Assembly: GCF_004353225.1 (NCBI RefSeq)
Contig: NZ_CP037934.1
Span: 806,001 to 870,000, forward strand
DNA length: 64,000 bases
From: Marinobacter sp. JH2
Lineage (GTDB): Bacteria > Pseudomonadota > Gammaproteobacteria > Pseudomonadales > Oleiphilaceae
Direction of reading: 5' to 3'
A model generated the notes under the pieces. That model was not told where the DNA came from and did no database searches. It was given only the letters and a program-made list of their open reading frames with translations. The position numbers and the translations under genes are program-made. Below are positions 1-7,144 of this stretch, piece after piece (position 1 is the stretch's first letter; each line of letters starts with the position of its first letter).

Positions 1-371
1 CCAGTTCTGCTGGTAGTGATCTGGCGGCTTCTGCCGTGCAAGTGGGTGATCTCAAAGTCGTTGCGGCGCAGATGGATGGAGCGGATCGCAAGGCGCTGAT
101 GGAAACTGCCGACCAGCTGAAGAACAAACTGGGTGAAGGTGTGGTGGTATTGGCCACTGTCGAAGATGGCAAAGTTGTTTTGGTTGCCGGTGTGACCAAG
201 TCCGCGACAGGTAAGGTTAAAGCGGGTGATTTGATGAAGCACCTGTGTGCCCAAGTGGATGGAAAAGGCGGTGGCCGTCCGGACATGGCGCAAGGTGGTG
301 GCAATGATGCGTCGAAGCTGGTCGACGCTCTGGCGGGTGTGCCTGCCTGGGTTGAAGGAAATATCCAGTAA
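1..371 (+). CDS. alaS: Alanyl-tRNA synthetase, C-terminal end (partial)
   Basis: The frame is open from the left edge of the window to a TAA at 369-371, so only about the last 120 residues are present and no start should be sought here. The end carries the glycine-rich [14 protein letters not shown] motif of the DHHA1 domain at the C terminus of alanyl-tRNA synthetase, which helps bind and edit tRNA-Ala. The next gene is lysC, then csrA, an order common in Pseudomonas-like bacteria, which supports the call. The catalytic and editing domains lie outside the window. Confident in the family; nothing can be said about the missing part. Confidence 0.95.
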   Translation, partial: SSAGSDLAASAVQVGDLKVVAAQMDGADRKALMETADQLKNKLGEGVVVLATVEDGKVVLVAGVTKSATGKVKAGDLMKHLCAQVDGKGGGRPDMAQGGGNDASKLVDALAGVPAWVEGNIQ

Positions 372-379
372 GGCGCTGT

Positions 380-406
380 TTTCCGCAGTGGGCACGGGTT
401 TATAAT
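380..406 (+). promoter_or_regulatory. Possible lysC promoter
   Basis: A perfect TATAAT lies at 401-406 in the alaS-lysC gap, about 70 bases before the lysC start. The -35 region (around 380-385, TTTTCC) is a poor match. It would let lysC be transcribed apart from alaS. Inference only. Confidence 0.35.
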
Positions 407-425
407 CCGCCCGCTTTATACGATG

Positions 426-448
426 GCGGAGCCTTAGGGCTCCGCTTT
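426..448 (+). terminator. Hairpin in lysC leader, weak terminator
   Basis: GCGGAGCC at 426-433 pairs with GGCTCCGC at 438-445 around a TTAG loop, followed by only three T. It could end alaS transcription, or attenuate or stabilise the lysC leader. Confidence 0.4.
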
Positions 449-476
449 GGGTCCCCGGTTCGGAGTTTGGCAAAAC

Positions 477-1715
477 ATGGCTCTGTTGGTTCAAAAGTTT
501 GGTGGTACATCCGTCGGCACAACCGAGCGGATTGAGGCGGTAGCCGACAAGATATGTCGGTTCCGCAAGGAAGGGCACGATATCGTTGTCGTGGTCTCGG
601 CAATGAGCGGTGAGACAAATCGCCTGATCGCATTGGCCGGCGACATTATGGAAGAGCCTACACCACGGGAAATGGACGTACTGGTTTCCACCGGTGAGCA
701 AGTGACAATTGCTTTGCTGTCCATGGCGCTGCAAAAGCGTGGCTGTGACGCTCGTTCTTACACGGGTGGCCAGGTTCGGATTTTGACTGATAACAGTCAC
801 AACAAGGCTCGTATCAAAGACATTGATGCGCATCGGATGCAGTCAGATCTCGATGCAGGCCGAGTGATTGTGGTGGCTGGCTTTCAGGGTGTGGACGAGC
901 AGGGAAATATCACCACGCTTGGTCGTGGTGGTTCCGATACCACGGCTGTTGCACTGGCTGCAGCGCTGAAGGCTGATGAATGCCAGATCTACACCGATGT
1001 AGACGGTGTTTATACGACTGACCCGCGTGTTGTAGACAGCGCACGTCGGCTGGATCGTATTACATTTGAGGAAATGCTCGAGATGGCGAGTCTGGGTTCA
1101 AAGGTTCTCCAGATCCGTGCTGTCGAGTTTGCAGGTAAATACAACGTTCCGTTAAGGGTGCTCTCCAGCTTCCAGGAAGGCGAAGGAACCCTGATCACTT
1201 TTGAGGATGATACGGCCATGGAACAACCGATTGTTTCCGGCATTGCTTTTAATCGTGATGAAGCCAAGCTGACTATTTCCGGCGTGCCGGATACCCCAGG
1301 CAGTGCGCTGAGTATCCTGAAGCCAATCAGCGATGCCAACATTGAAGTCGACATGATCGTTCAGAACGTCGGTCAAGATAATAAGACTGCCTTCACGTTC
1401 ACGGTGAACCGTCCTGATTTGAAACGCGCTCAAGACATCCTGCGCCGTATCTCCGACGACATTGGTGCAGGTGAAGTTATCGGCGATAGCAAAATCGCTA
1501 AAGTCAGCATCGTAGGTGTGGGTATGCGCTCTCATGCGGGTGTTGCCACCCAAATGTTTGAGGCGCTGTCAAAAGAAGGTATCAATATTCAGATGATCTC
1601 CACATCCGAAATCAAGGTTTCGGTGGTGATCGATGAGAAGTATCTCGAGCTGGCGGTTCGCGCGTTGCATAGCACGTTCGGATTGGAAAATGCTGAGATA
1701 GATGAGAATGCTTGA
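477..1715 (+). CDS. lysC: Aspartate kinase
   Basis: Phosphorylates aspartate, the first step toward lysine, threonine, methionine and diaminopimelate; cytosolic. The 412-residue protein has the kinase motif KFGGTS at residues 7-12, a GRGGSDTT motif and YTDVDGVYTTDPR in the catalytic domain, then two C-terminal ACT domains (roughly residues 265-405) that bind feedback amino acids. I place the start at 477 rather than at the upstream in-frame ATG (447), because the protein then begins MALLVQKFGGTS as usual and GGAG lies at 462-465. An internal ATG at 1218 with GAGGA at 1203-1207 would give a 165-residue product holding only the ACT domains, like the beta subunit known from some aspartate kinases; that is an inference. 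Confidence 0.97.
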   Translation: MALLVQKFGGTSVGTTERIEAVADKICRFRKEGHDIVVVVSAMSGETNRLIALAGDIMEEPTPREMDVLVSTGEQVTIALLSMALQKRGCDARSYTGGQVRILTDNSHNKARIKDIDAHRMQSDLDAGRVIVVAGFQGVDEQGNITTLGRGGSDTTAVALAAALKADECQIYTDVDGVYTTDPRVVDSARRLDRITFEEMLEMASLGSKVLQIRAVEFAGKYNVPLRVLSSFQEGEGTLITFEDDTAMEQPIVSGIAFNRDEAKLTISGVPDTPGSALSILKPISDANIEVDMIVQNVGQDNKTAFTFTVNRPDLKRAQDILRRISDDIGAGEVIGDSKIAKVSIVGVGMRSHAGVATQMFEALSKEGINIQMISTSEIKVSVVIDEKYLELAVRALHSTFGLENAEIDENA

Positions 1716-1885
1716 ATGCAGGATGCTGAAGGGTGTAGTTGAGGGTCATTGGTTATTTCTATCAGGAACTATTTTGGCATAAGTGTTATTGCGTCTATAG
1801 TTTGATAGGTGATCCCTTTATAAAAGCAATAAGTAAAAAGTAGTGACAGTCGGAACAGGTAGTCTTGCAATAGGGAGTATGGAAC

Positions 1886-2083
1886 ATGCTTATTTTAACT
1901 CGCCGTGTTGGCGAAACTCTGATGATCGGTGACGAGGTAACCGTTACCGTTCTGGGAGTTAAGGGGAATCAGGTTCGTATCGGGGTAAATGCTCCTAAAG
2001 ACGTAGCGGTTCACCGTGAAGAAATCTATCAGCGCATTCAGTCCGAAAAAGGCTCCGATGAGCCAGAACCGGGCAATAGTTGA
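1886..2083 (+). CDS. csrA: Carbon storage regulator CsrA/RsmA
   Basis: A 65-residue homodimeric RNA-binding protein that binds GGA motifs in mRNA leaders and controls translation and decay of transcripts for motility, biofilm and metabolism. It begins [12 protein letters not shown] and keeps [11 protein letters not shown] and the VHREEIY segment with the conserved arginine that contacts RNA. The length is usual for the family. GGGAG precedes the ATG by about ten bases. The position after lysC and before tRNA-Ser is the standard Pseudomonas-type one. The 170-bp gap before it is AT-rich and probably holds its own promoter, but I cannot define one. A terminator follows directly. Confidence 0.98.
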   Translation: MLILTRRVGETLMIGDEVTVTVLGVKGNQVRIGVNAPKDVAVHREEIYQRIQSEKGSDEPEPGNS

Positions 2084-2091
2084 TCAGAAAT

Positions 2092-2130
2092 AAGCCGTTC
2101 AGCGATAGCTTGAGCGGCTTTTTAATTTTT
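2092..2130 (+). terminator. csrA terminator
   Basis: AAGCCGTTCA at 2092-2101 pairs with TTGAGCGGCTT ending at 2120 (one G-U pair), followed by TTTAATTTTT. Nine bases after the csrA stop. Confidence 0.8.
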
Positions 2131-2208
2131 AGGGAAAAATGATTAGAAAAATATCGTGTCAACCCTATGAAAACAGAAAAGTTGTGGTAGTATACGCACC
2201 GTTCTCAA

Positions 2209-2301
<93 letters not shown>

Positions 2302-2358
2302 TTTCTCGGAAGAATGAGAACAGGTTGAAGTTGCTTTCAACCACATGCGACTAGATGT

Positions 2359-2435
2359 GCGGCTGTAGCTCAGCTGGATAGAGTACCTGGCTACGAACCA
2401 GGCGGTCGGAGGTTCGAATCCTCCCAGCCGCGCCA
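2359..2435 (+). tRNA. tRNA-Arg (anticodon ACG), copy 1
   Basis: 77 bases with encoded CCA. Acceptor GCGGCTG pairs with CAGCCGC; anticodon stem CCTGG/CCAGG holds loop CTACGAA, giving ACG (A34 is normally converted to inosine to read CGN). Follows tRNA-Ser by 60 bases, probably in the same transcript. Confidence 0.97.
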
Positions 2436-2456
2436 TTTTTCGCAAACAAGTTTTTA

Positions 2457-2533
2457 GCGGCTGTAGCTCAGCTGGATAGAGTACCTGGCTACGAACCAGG
2501 CGGTCGGAGGTTCGAATCCTCCCAGCCGCGCCA
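2457..2533 (+). tRNA. tRNA-Arg (anticodon ACG), copy 2
   Basis: Identical in every base to the tRNA at 2359-2435, separated from it by 21 bases; a recent tandem duplication or gene conversion. A strong terminator follows at 2560, closing the tRNA transcript. Confidence 0.97.
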
Positions 2534-2559
2534 TTATTAAGTTGTTGAGAGACAGCTAA

Positions 2560-2588
2560 AAACCCAGCCTAAGTGCTGGGTTTTTTTA
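2560..2588 (+). terminator. Terminator of the tRNA cluster
   Basis: AACCCAGC at 2561-2568, loop CTAAGT, GCTGGGTT, then a run of T to 2587. Confidence 0.9.
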
Positions 2589-2623
2589 TGCCTGAAATTT
2601 TCTATCTGCCTCAGAGGCGCTAG

Positions 2624-2651
2624 TTGCCAATGACTACGTCTGTTATATAAT
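2624..2651 (+). promoter_or_regulatory. Promoter of the MerR-type gene (leaderless)
   Basis: TTGCCA at 2624-2629, a 16-base spacer and a perfect TATAAT at 2646-2651. Transcription would begin near 2658, which is the A of the start codon; there is no room for a ribosome binding site. Confidence 0.55.
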
Positions 2652-2657
2652 GCTGGC

Positions 2658-3458
2658 ATGAATAATCCCATCATTAATCGTCGTGGACGAAAAACAAGTA
2701 AACGCCAGTTGGCCGAAGGCGAGTACACCATCGACGACCTCGCGCGCCGTGGCAGTACCACAGTGCGCAACATCCGTGCCTACCAGGATCGGGGAATTCT
2801 CGAGCCTCCTGAAAAGCGCGGACGTTTGGGCATCTACTTTGATTCGCATGCCGCTCGGCTCGACATTATCAATAACTTGCTAGATCGCGGGTACTCTATT
2901 GATAATATTCGTGAATTGCTTGCCGCATGGACCGATGGGCGTCATTTAGAGGAGATCTTGGGCTTGGAGAAGGCGATCACGCTTGCTTTCTCATCTGAAA
3001 CGCCCCGAGAGTACAGCCTTGCGGATCTCATCAAAATGTTCGGTCTGAATAGCGCCAGCAAGAGCATGATCGATGACGCGGTGAAGCTGGGCCTGATAGA
3101 ACGCAAGCGCACCAAGTTTGTGGCTCCGAGCCCGAGGCTTATTGAAGCCGGTGCTCAGTTGGTCAAGTTGGGTATGTCCTTTGAAGAAATCGTCGATTTG
3201 TTGCGCCTTTTACGGGGCAATGTGCAGCGGGCAGCGGACGGTTTGGTGAAGGTTGCTGTCGCCCACTTCGATGAGTTTGGCGATGAGCTGCCGCCCTCTG
3301 AGACCATTCGTGAGCTTTCTCAATTGATTTGGGAGCTTCGCCCGCTCGCTCATCAAACAATTCGTGCTGAAGCTGAGCTTGCACTTAACCGTTCCCTGCG
3401 TAATTTCTTGGGCGATCGTCTCTCTGCTGTCATAGAAAATATGCAAGAGGAGCGATAA
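2658..3458 (+). CDS. MerR-family transcriptional regulator
   Basis: A 266-residue DNA-binding regulator. The winged-helix MerR domain spans about residues 21-90 (YTIDDLARRGSTTVRNIRAY, then YFDSHAARLDII and a helix for the second half), followed by a long helical C-terminal part with no cysteine cluster. This argues against a metal sensor and for an organic or unknown ligand. It is longer than most MerR proteins (130-150 residues). It is convergent with the diiron protein gene at 3583-4572, which forms an operon with the epoxide hydrolase-dehydrogenase fusion, so it may control that operon. That link is inferred from position only. A -10 box six bases before the ATG suggests a leaderless mRNA. 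Confidence 0.85.
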   Translation: MNNPIINRRGRKTSKRQLAEGEYTIDDLARRGSTTVRNIRAYQDRGILEPPEKRGRLGIYFDSHAARLDIINNLLDRGYSIDNIRELLAAWTDGRHLEEILGLEKAITLAFSSETPREYSLADLIKMFGLNSASKSMIDDAVKLGLIERKRTKFVAPSPRLIEAGAQLVKLGMSFEEIVDLLRLLRGNVQRAADGLVKVAVAHFDEFGDELPPSETIRELSQLIWELRPLAHQTIRAEAELALNRSLRNFLGDRLSAVIENMQEER

Positions 3459-3582
3459 AGAACCTGTCTCCACTCGACAGCTTCTTTAGTCATATCTCGT
3501 TTGTTGAAGCTATACGGACTTCCTCTCCGGCGTGCTGCCGCCGGGAGGAAGATCAGGCGTGATATTTGTTAATTCTGAAGCT

Positions 3583-4572
3583 TCACGCAGATGCGGCGGT
3601 GGCCTTCGTCTCCGGTTTCTGCGTAGCGAGATAGGCGGGTGAGTCGTTCAGATAATTCAAGGCCAGTTCTGTTGATCCTTCATTAGAGGGATTATAGAAC
3701 GGTGATAGGAAGGATAGCTCTTTCAGGGTCAGCCAGGTCAGACCGGGCAGGTGCCCTGTTTTCGCAGCGCGACTCCATTCACGCCAAATCCATGGCCGGA
3801 AAATGCTGGGTCGTTTTTTGGCGAAGCGTGAATCCTGTTTCATCAGGTGTGCTGCGCCGTCGGCCCATAGCCCGAAAATAAGAGGGAAGGTAATTAGCGC
3901 CAAATAGGAGCGAGATGCGTAGCTGCCGCCCAGGTGCTGATATAAATCAAAGGCCACACAGCGGTGCTCGACCTCTTCAGCGCCGTGCCATCGCAGCAGA
4001 TCGAGAAGCACCTCGTCTGCACCAGCATCGTCCCACGTTTTGTTTTCCAGCGCGTACATGCCAAGAACGCATGTCATGTGTTCCACAGCTGCGACTAAAC
4101 CTAAGCGAAATACCAGCCAGTTCCGTTCTAATCGTTTGGGGATTTTTTGTCCAAACGGGTTGTCGGCCAGGGCTACCTTGAACAGGTTGTCCATGAAATC
4201 GGTATTTCGGGCCGTTTCTATGTTGTGGTTTTGCAAGTATTCCTCGACGGCGCCGCCATGAGCGCGTGCATGCATGGCTTCCTGTCGGATAAAGGCTTGT
4301 ACGTCCTCTCGGAGTTTCTCATCGGTGATGTGTGGAAGGGCCTTGTTAAAAAGTCGGCAAAACCAATATTCTCCAGCGGGCAAAATCATATTGATTTGAT
4401 TGATGAAGTGGCTCGCAAACGGTTGCCCGGGAATCCATTCCAGCGGCGTGTCTGCCCAGTTGAATTCCACGCGACGCGGAGTAAGAGAATGCGAACTTGA
4501 AGAGCCTTTTTGCTGCTTTTGGAAGCGCGGCCAGTTTATCTTGCTGGTTTTTGAAGCGGTGATTGTTGCCAT
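3583..4572 (-). CDS. Probable diiron protein of the 'metal-dependent hydrolase' family (PF10118-like)
   Basis: 329 residues, no signal peptide. It resembles the bacterial family usually named predicted metal-dependent hydrolase. I see carboxylate/histidine ligands in the ferritin-like diiron order: Glu68, E98-A-M-H101, Glu164 (AAVEHMT) and E200-V-E-H203. That pattern fits an oxygen-activating diiron centre better than a hydrolase, but this is my inference. The region about residues 220-240 is hydrophobic and could sit on a membrane. The gene starts 19 bases after the stop of the EphD-like gene, so the two form an operon; its ribosome binding site GGAG lies just ahead of the ATG. The substrate is unknown; a lipid or other hydrophobic molecule is plausible. 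Confidence 0.75.
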   Translation of the reverse strand: MATITASKTSKINWPRFQKQQKGSSSSHSLTPRRVEFNWADTPLEWIPGQPFASHFINQINMILPAGEYWFCRLFNKALPHITDEKLREDVQAFIRQEAMHARAHGGAVEEYLQNHNIETARNTDFMDNLFKVALADNPFGQKIPKRLERNWLVFRLGLVAAVEHMTCVLGMYALENKTWDDAGADEVLLDLLRWHGAEEVEHRCVAFDLYQHLGGSYASRSYLALITFPLIFGLWADGAAHLMKQDSRFAKKRPSIFRPWIWREWSRAAKTGHLPGLTWLTLKELSFLSPFYNPSNEGSTELALNYLNDSPAYLATQKPETKATAASA

Positions 4573-4591
4573 TGTTAATCTCCTGTTGTTG

Positions 4592-6346
4592 TTAAGCCAG
4601 CTCTAGCTTTGCCAGCCAGCGGCTCAGTGGCGGAGAGGCCCGTCCGATGAGGTTCAGGCCGTATGCTTCCGGGCCAACCAGCACTTCATCTTGGTCATTT
4701 TCCAATGCCTTAATAATGCTGGAGGAGACGGCTGCTGGACTGAGGTTTCGACGGGCATACAGCTTGGATGCCCTGGTTCGGTCTTCGCTTTCAGCTTCGG
4801 CGCTTTTGCCCACAAATCGTGTGCGATCGGTAATTCCGCTGTTCACAATGCCCGGGCATACTGTGATGACTCTGACACCGTGATGGGCCAGATCGGCCCG
4901 CATACAATCGGAAAGCATGCGAACAGCGGCTTTGGTGGTGGAATAGGCGCTCATGGAACGGTTAGGTGAGAACGCTGCTGCAGACGAGACGTTGATAATG
5001 ACGCCATTGTTTTGAGCCTCGGCCATTTGTTTGCCGAAGAGCTGAGAGCCGTGAATGACAGACCAGAGGTTCACATTGAGAATCCGTCTCCAGTCTGCGC
5101 GGCTGGTTTGCAAAAAGGGGCCAGCCATCCCGATGCCGGCATTGTTGATCAGGATATCGGGGACTTCATCTTTCTTGGCTAGCTCGCGTGCGAGTTTATC
5201 CCAGCTACCGGCGATTCCTACGTCCATGGTATAGCTCGTTGCTCGAGCACCGAGAAGGCCTGCGAGTTCAGCTGTGCGCGCAGCGGCATCAGTGTCAATG
5301 TCGATTGCGATGACATCTGCGCCGGCTTTAGCGAGCTCGAGCAGCGTCTCTCGTCCAATGCCATTTCCTGCTCCGGTCACAACCGCCAGTTTACCGCTGA
5401 ATACTTTTCGCGTTCCCTGAACGCGGTGGCGATCCAGTCCGGATGGGGCATCGCTATCGGCTGCGCCGGATTCAATGAAATCAACAAAGCGACAAAGACG
5501 ATTCGCTACGACCTCCGGATGGCTAACCTGTATCCAGTGCCCGCCATTGATTTCTTCGCACCAAAGTCGCGGAACCCACTTATGCAAGTCTTCAAATAGC
5601 ATTGGGGTTACGAATTTGTCTCGTTTTGGAACAAGAAGTTGTACGGGAAGCTGTGTGGACTTCTCTTGTGGCGAGGTGATTCGCGGGATTACGTTGGCGC
5701 GGTACAGGTGAACTCCCATCGCGCCATCTTTCCGCTGACTGTCAAAAGGCGGGCATTCTTCAATGCCTTCAACGTGCTGAAGCAAGCGAGGCCAAAGTTT
5801 ATCCAATCCCGATTTCCATAACGTGGGGGCCAAAACGGGAAGGTGAAACGCAGCGATGTACCATGAGTGAGCAATTTGTTTGGCTATTTTGTTAATTTGG
5901 GCTGGTTTTCCGCTTTTCAGGCCTTGTTTTAACCAATGGCCAGCGTGGTCCAGGCTGGGGCCTGAAATTGAGGTGTATGACTTTATGCGCTCTTGAAGGT
6001 TGGGGTGAGTGGCAAACTCCCAGCATTGTATGGAGCCCCAGTCATGGCCAACAAGATGCACCGGCTTTTCGGGGCTAACTGCGCTGAGAACGGCACGAAA
6101 ATCAGCGGTTAGATGCTCCAGGGTATAGTCCTTGGTGCGGTAGGGGGCGTCGGATTTCCCCGCACCGCGAACATCGTACACGGCGACATGAAAGCGCTTT
6201 GCAAGCTCGCTTATTGTGGTGTCCCAAATATGGCTGCAATCGGGATAGCCATGGACAAGCACGATGGTTGTATCGGCATTTTTGTTCCACTCGCGGACAT
6301 GGAGGCGAAGCCCTTTGTTCTCGATGAATTGGCTGCTTTCGTTCAT
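4592..6346 (-). CDS. Epoxide hydrolase-like / short-chain dehydrogenase fusion (EphD-like)
   Basis: 584 residues in two domains. Residues 1-290 form an alpha/beta hydrolase with the oxyanion motif HGYPD (32-36), the nucleophile motif GHDWGS with Asp102 as in epoxide hydrolases, and a late histidine at 270 (GGHW). After a linker, residues 317-584 form an NAD(P)-dependent short-chain dehydrogenase with TGAGNGIG (324-331), NNAG (401-404), a serine near 454 and YSTTK (Tyr468, Lys472). The same architecture is known from mycobacterial EphD. A likely sequence is hydrolysis of an epoxide or ester followed by oxidation of the alcohol; the substrate is unknown. It is the first gene of the operon with the diiron protein and has a near-perfect palindrome 17 bases before its start. 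Confidence 0.85.
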   Translation of the reverse strand: MNESSQFIENKGLRLHVREWNKNADTTIVLVHGYPDCSHIWDTTISELAKRFHVAVYDVRGAGKSDAPYRTKDYTLEHLTADFRAVLSAVSPEKPVHLVGHDWGSIQCWEFATHPNLQERIKSYTSISGPSLDHAGHWLKQGLKSGKPAQINKIAKQIAHSWYIAAFHLPVLAPTLWKSGLDKLWPRLLQHVEGIEECPPFDSQRKDGAMGVHLYRANVIPRITSPQEKSTQLPVQLLVPKRDKFVTPMLFEDLHKWVPRLWCEEINGGHWIQVSHPEVVANRLCRFVDFIESGAADSDAPSGLDRHRVQGTRKVFSGKLAVVTGAGNGIGRETLLELAKAGADVIAIDIDTDAAARTAELAGLLGARATSYTMDVGIAGSWDKLARELAKKDEVPDILINNAGIGMAGPFLQTSRADWRRILNVNLWSVIHGSQLFGKQMAEAQNNGVIINVSSAAAFSPNRSMSAYSTTKAAVRMLSDCMRADLAHHGVRVITVCPGIVNSGITDRTRFVGKSAEAESEDRTRASKLYARRNLSPAAVSSSIIKALENDQDEVLVGPEAYGLNLIGRASPPLSRWLAKLELA

Positions 6347-6362
6347 ACTTTGAACTCTGTCG

Positions 6363-6392
6363 TTATTGATACATTAGAAAATGTAACAATAA
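6363..6392. promoter_or_regulatory. Palindromic operator candidate before the EphD-like gene
   Basis: TTATTGATACATT (6363-6375), centre AGAA, AATGTAACAATAA (6380-6392): 12 of 13 positions pair. It lies 17 bases upstream of the start at 6346, where a repressor or activator would act on the operon. The protein that binds is unknown; the MerR-type regulator nearby is a candidate. Confidence 0.5.
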
Positions 6393-6465
6393 GCGGTGAG
6401 TTGGTCAATGAGGTGTGAGGTTTGAGGGGGCGTTTTGATTTGTACGGGTGGAAATTACGTGTGCT

Positions 6466-6493
6466 CAAAAAAAGCCCCGCATTGAGCGGGGCT
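6466..6493 (-). terminator. Terminator of the DUF2058 gene
   Basis: On the minus strand AGCCCCGC, loop TCAAT, GCGGGGCT, then seven T. Eleven bases after the stop codon. Confidence 0.9.
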
Positions 6494-6504
6494 GATGGTT
6501 GCCA

Positions 6505-7041
6505 TTACCACATTAAGTCATCGGGTATTTCGTAGCCGGCATAGGGGTCATCATCACCTTGATCTTCTGCCGTGCGATCGTGCAGCACCACAACCGCAGA
6601 TTCGTCCCGCTCCATGATTTTGCGGGCCACGGCCTCTGCGACCAGCTCGTACTCGTCGTTAACAAAAACAACGGCCAGCCGGCCTCGTGACAATTGATCC
6701 ACCATCTGGTCGTCGACAAAAATCTTTTTTATCTTTCTCTCGTGCACAAACTGGTAAGACGTTTCACCGCGACTGCGATCTAGGCGGTTAGTTTCTACCA
6801 GCTGGCGAATCTGGGCCTGGATGGCTTTCTTGTTGGCTTCTTTTTGGTGCTCCAGATTCAGTTGCCGATCGCGCTCGGCCTGCTCTTGGCGAGCCTGGCG
6901 TGCCCGCTCTTCAACTTCGTTAACTTGGGTGGCACCTTTAGGCTGCTGTTTACGTTGCTTGCGCTTCTCAGAGCGAATGGTGCGCGCCTTTTTTTCATCG
7001 GCGAGCCCGGCTTTTAATAATTGGTCCTGCAAAGACGCCAT
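6505..7041 (-). CDS. DUF2058 family protein (YaiL-like)
   Basis: A 178-residue, highly charged protein beginning MASLQDQLLKAGLADEKKA, the usual opening of the YaiL/DUF2058 family. Residues 8-80 are rich in Lys, Arg, Gln and Glu and probably form a long helix or coiled coil (KKARTIRSEKRKQRKQQ, then EERARQARQEQAERDRQLN). The C-terminal half is a compact alpha/beta domain ending YEIPDDLMW. Members have been described as nucleic-acid-associated, which fits the basic helix, but the molecular role is not established. It is a single-gene unit, divergent from dbpA with 103 bases between the starts, and has its own terminator. Confidence 0.85.
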   Translation of the reverse strand: MASLQDQLLKAGLADEKKARTIRSEKRKQRKQQPKGATQVNEVEERARQARQEQAERDRQLNLEHQKEANKKAIQAQIRQLVETNRLDRSRGETSYQFVHERKIKKIFVDDQMVDQLSRGRLAVVFVNDEYELVAEAVARKIMERDESAVVVLHDRTAEDQGDDDPYAGYEIPDDLMW

Positions 7042-7144
7042 CAGTGACTCCGTAGATTCGTGATAAACTTAATCAAATTATCTCTAGTATACGCCGTCAG
7101 AGCGAACTCAATAACCCACGATTATTTACCCCACGGATTTTTCT

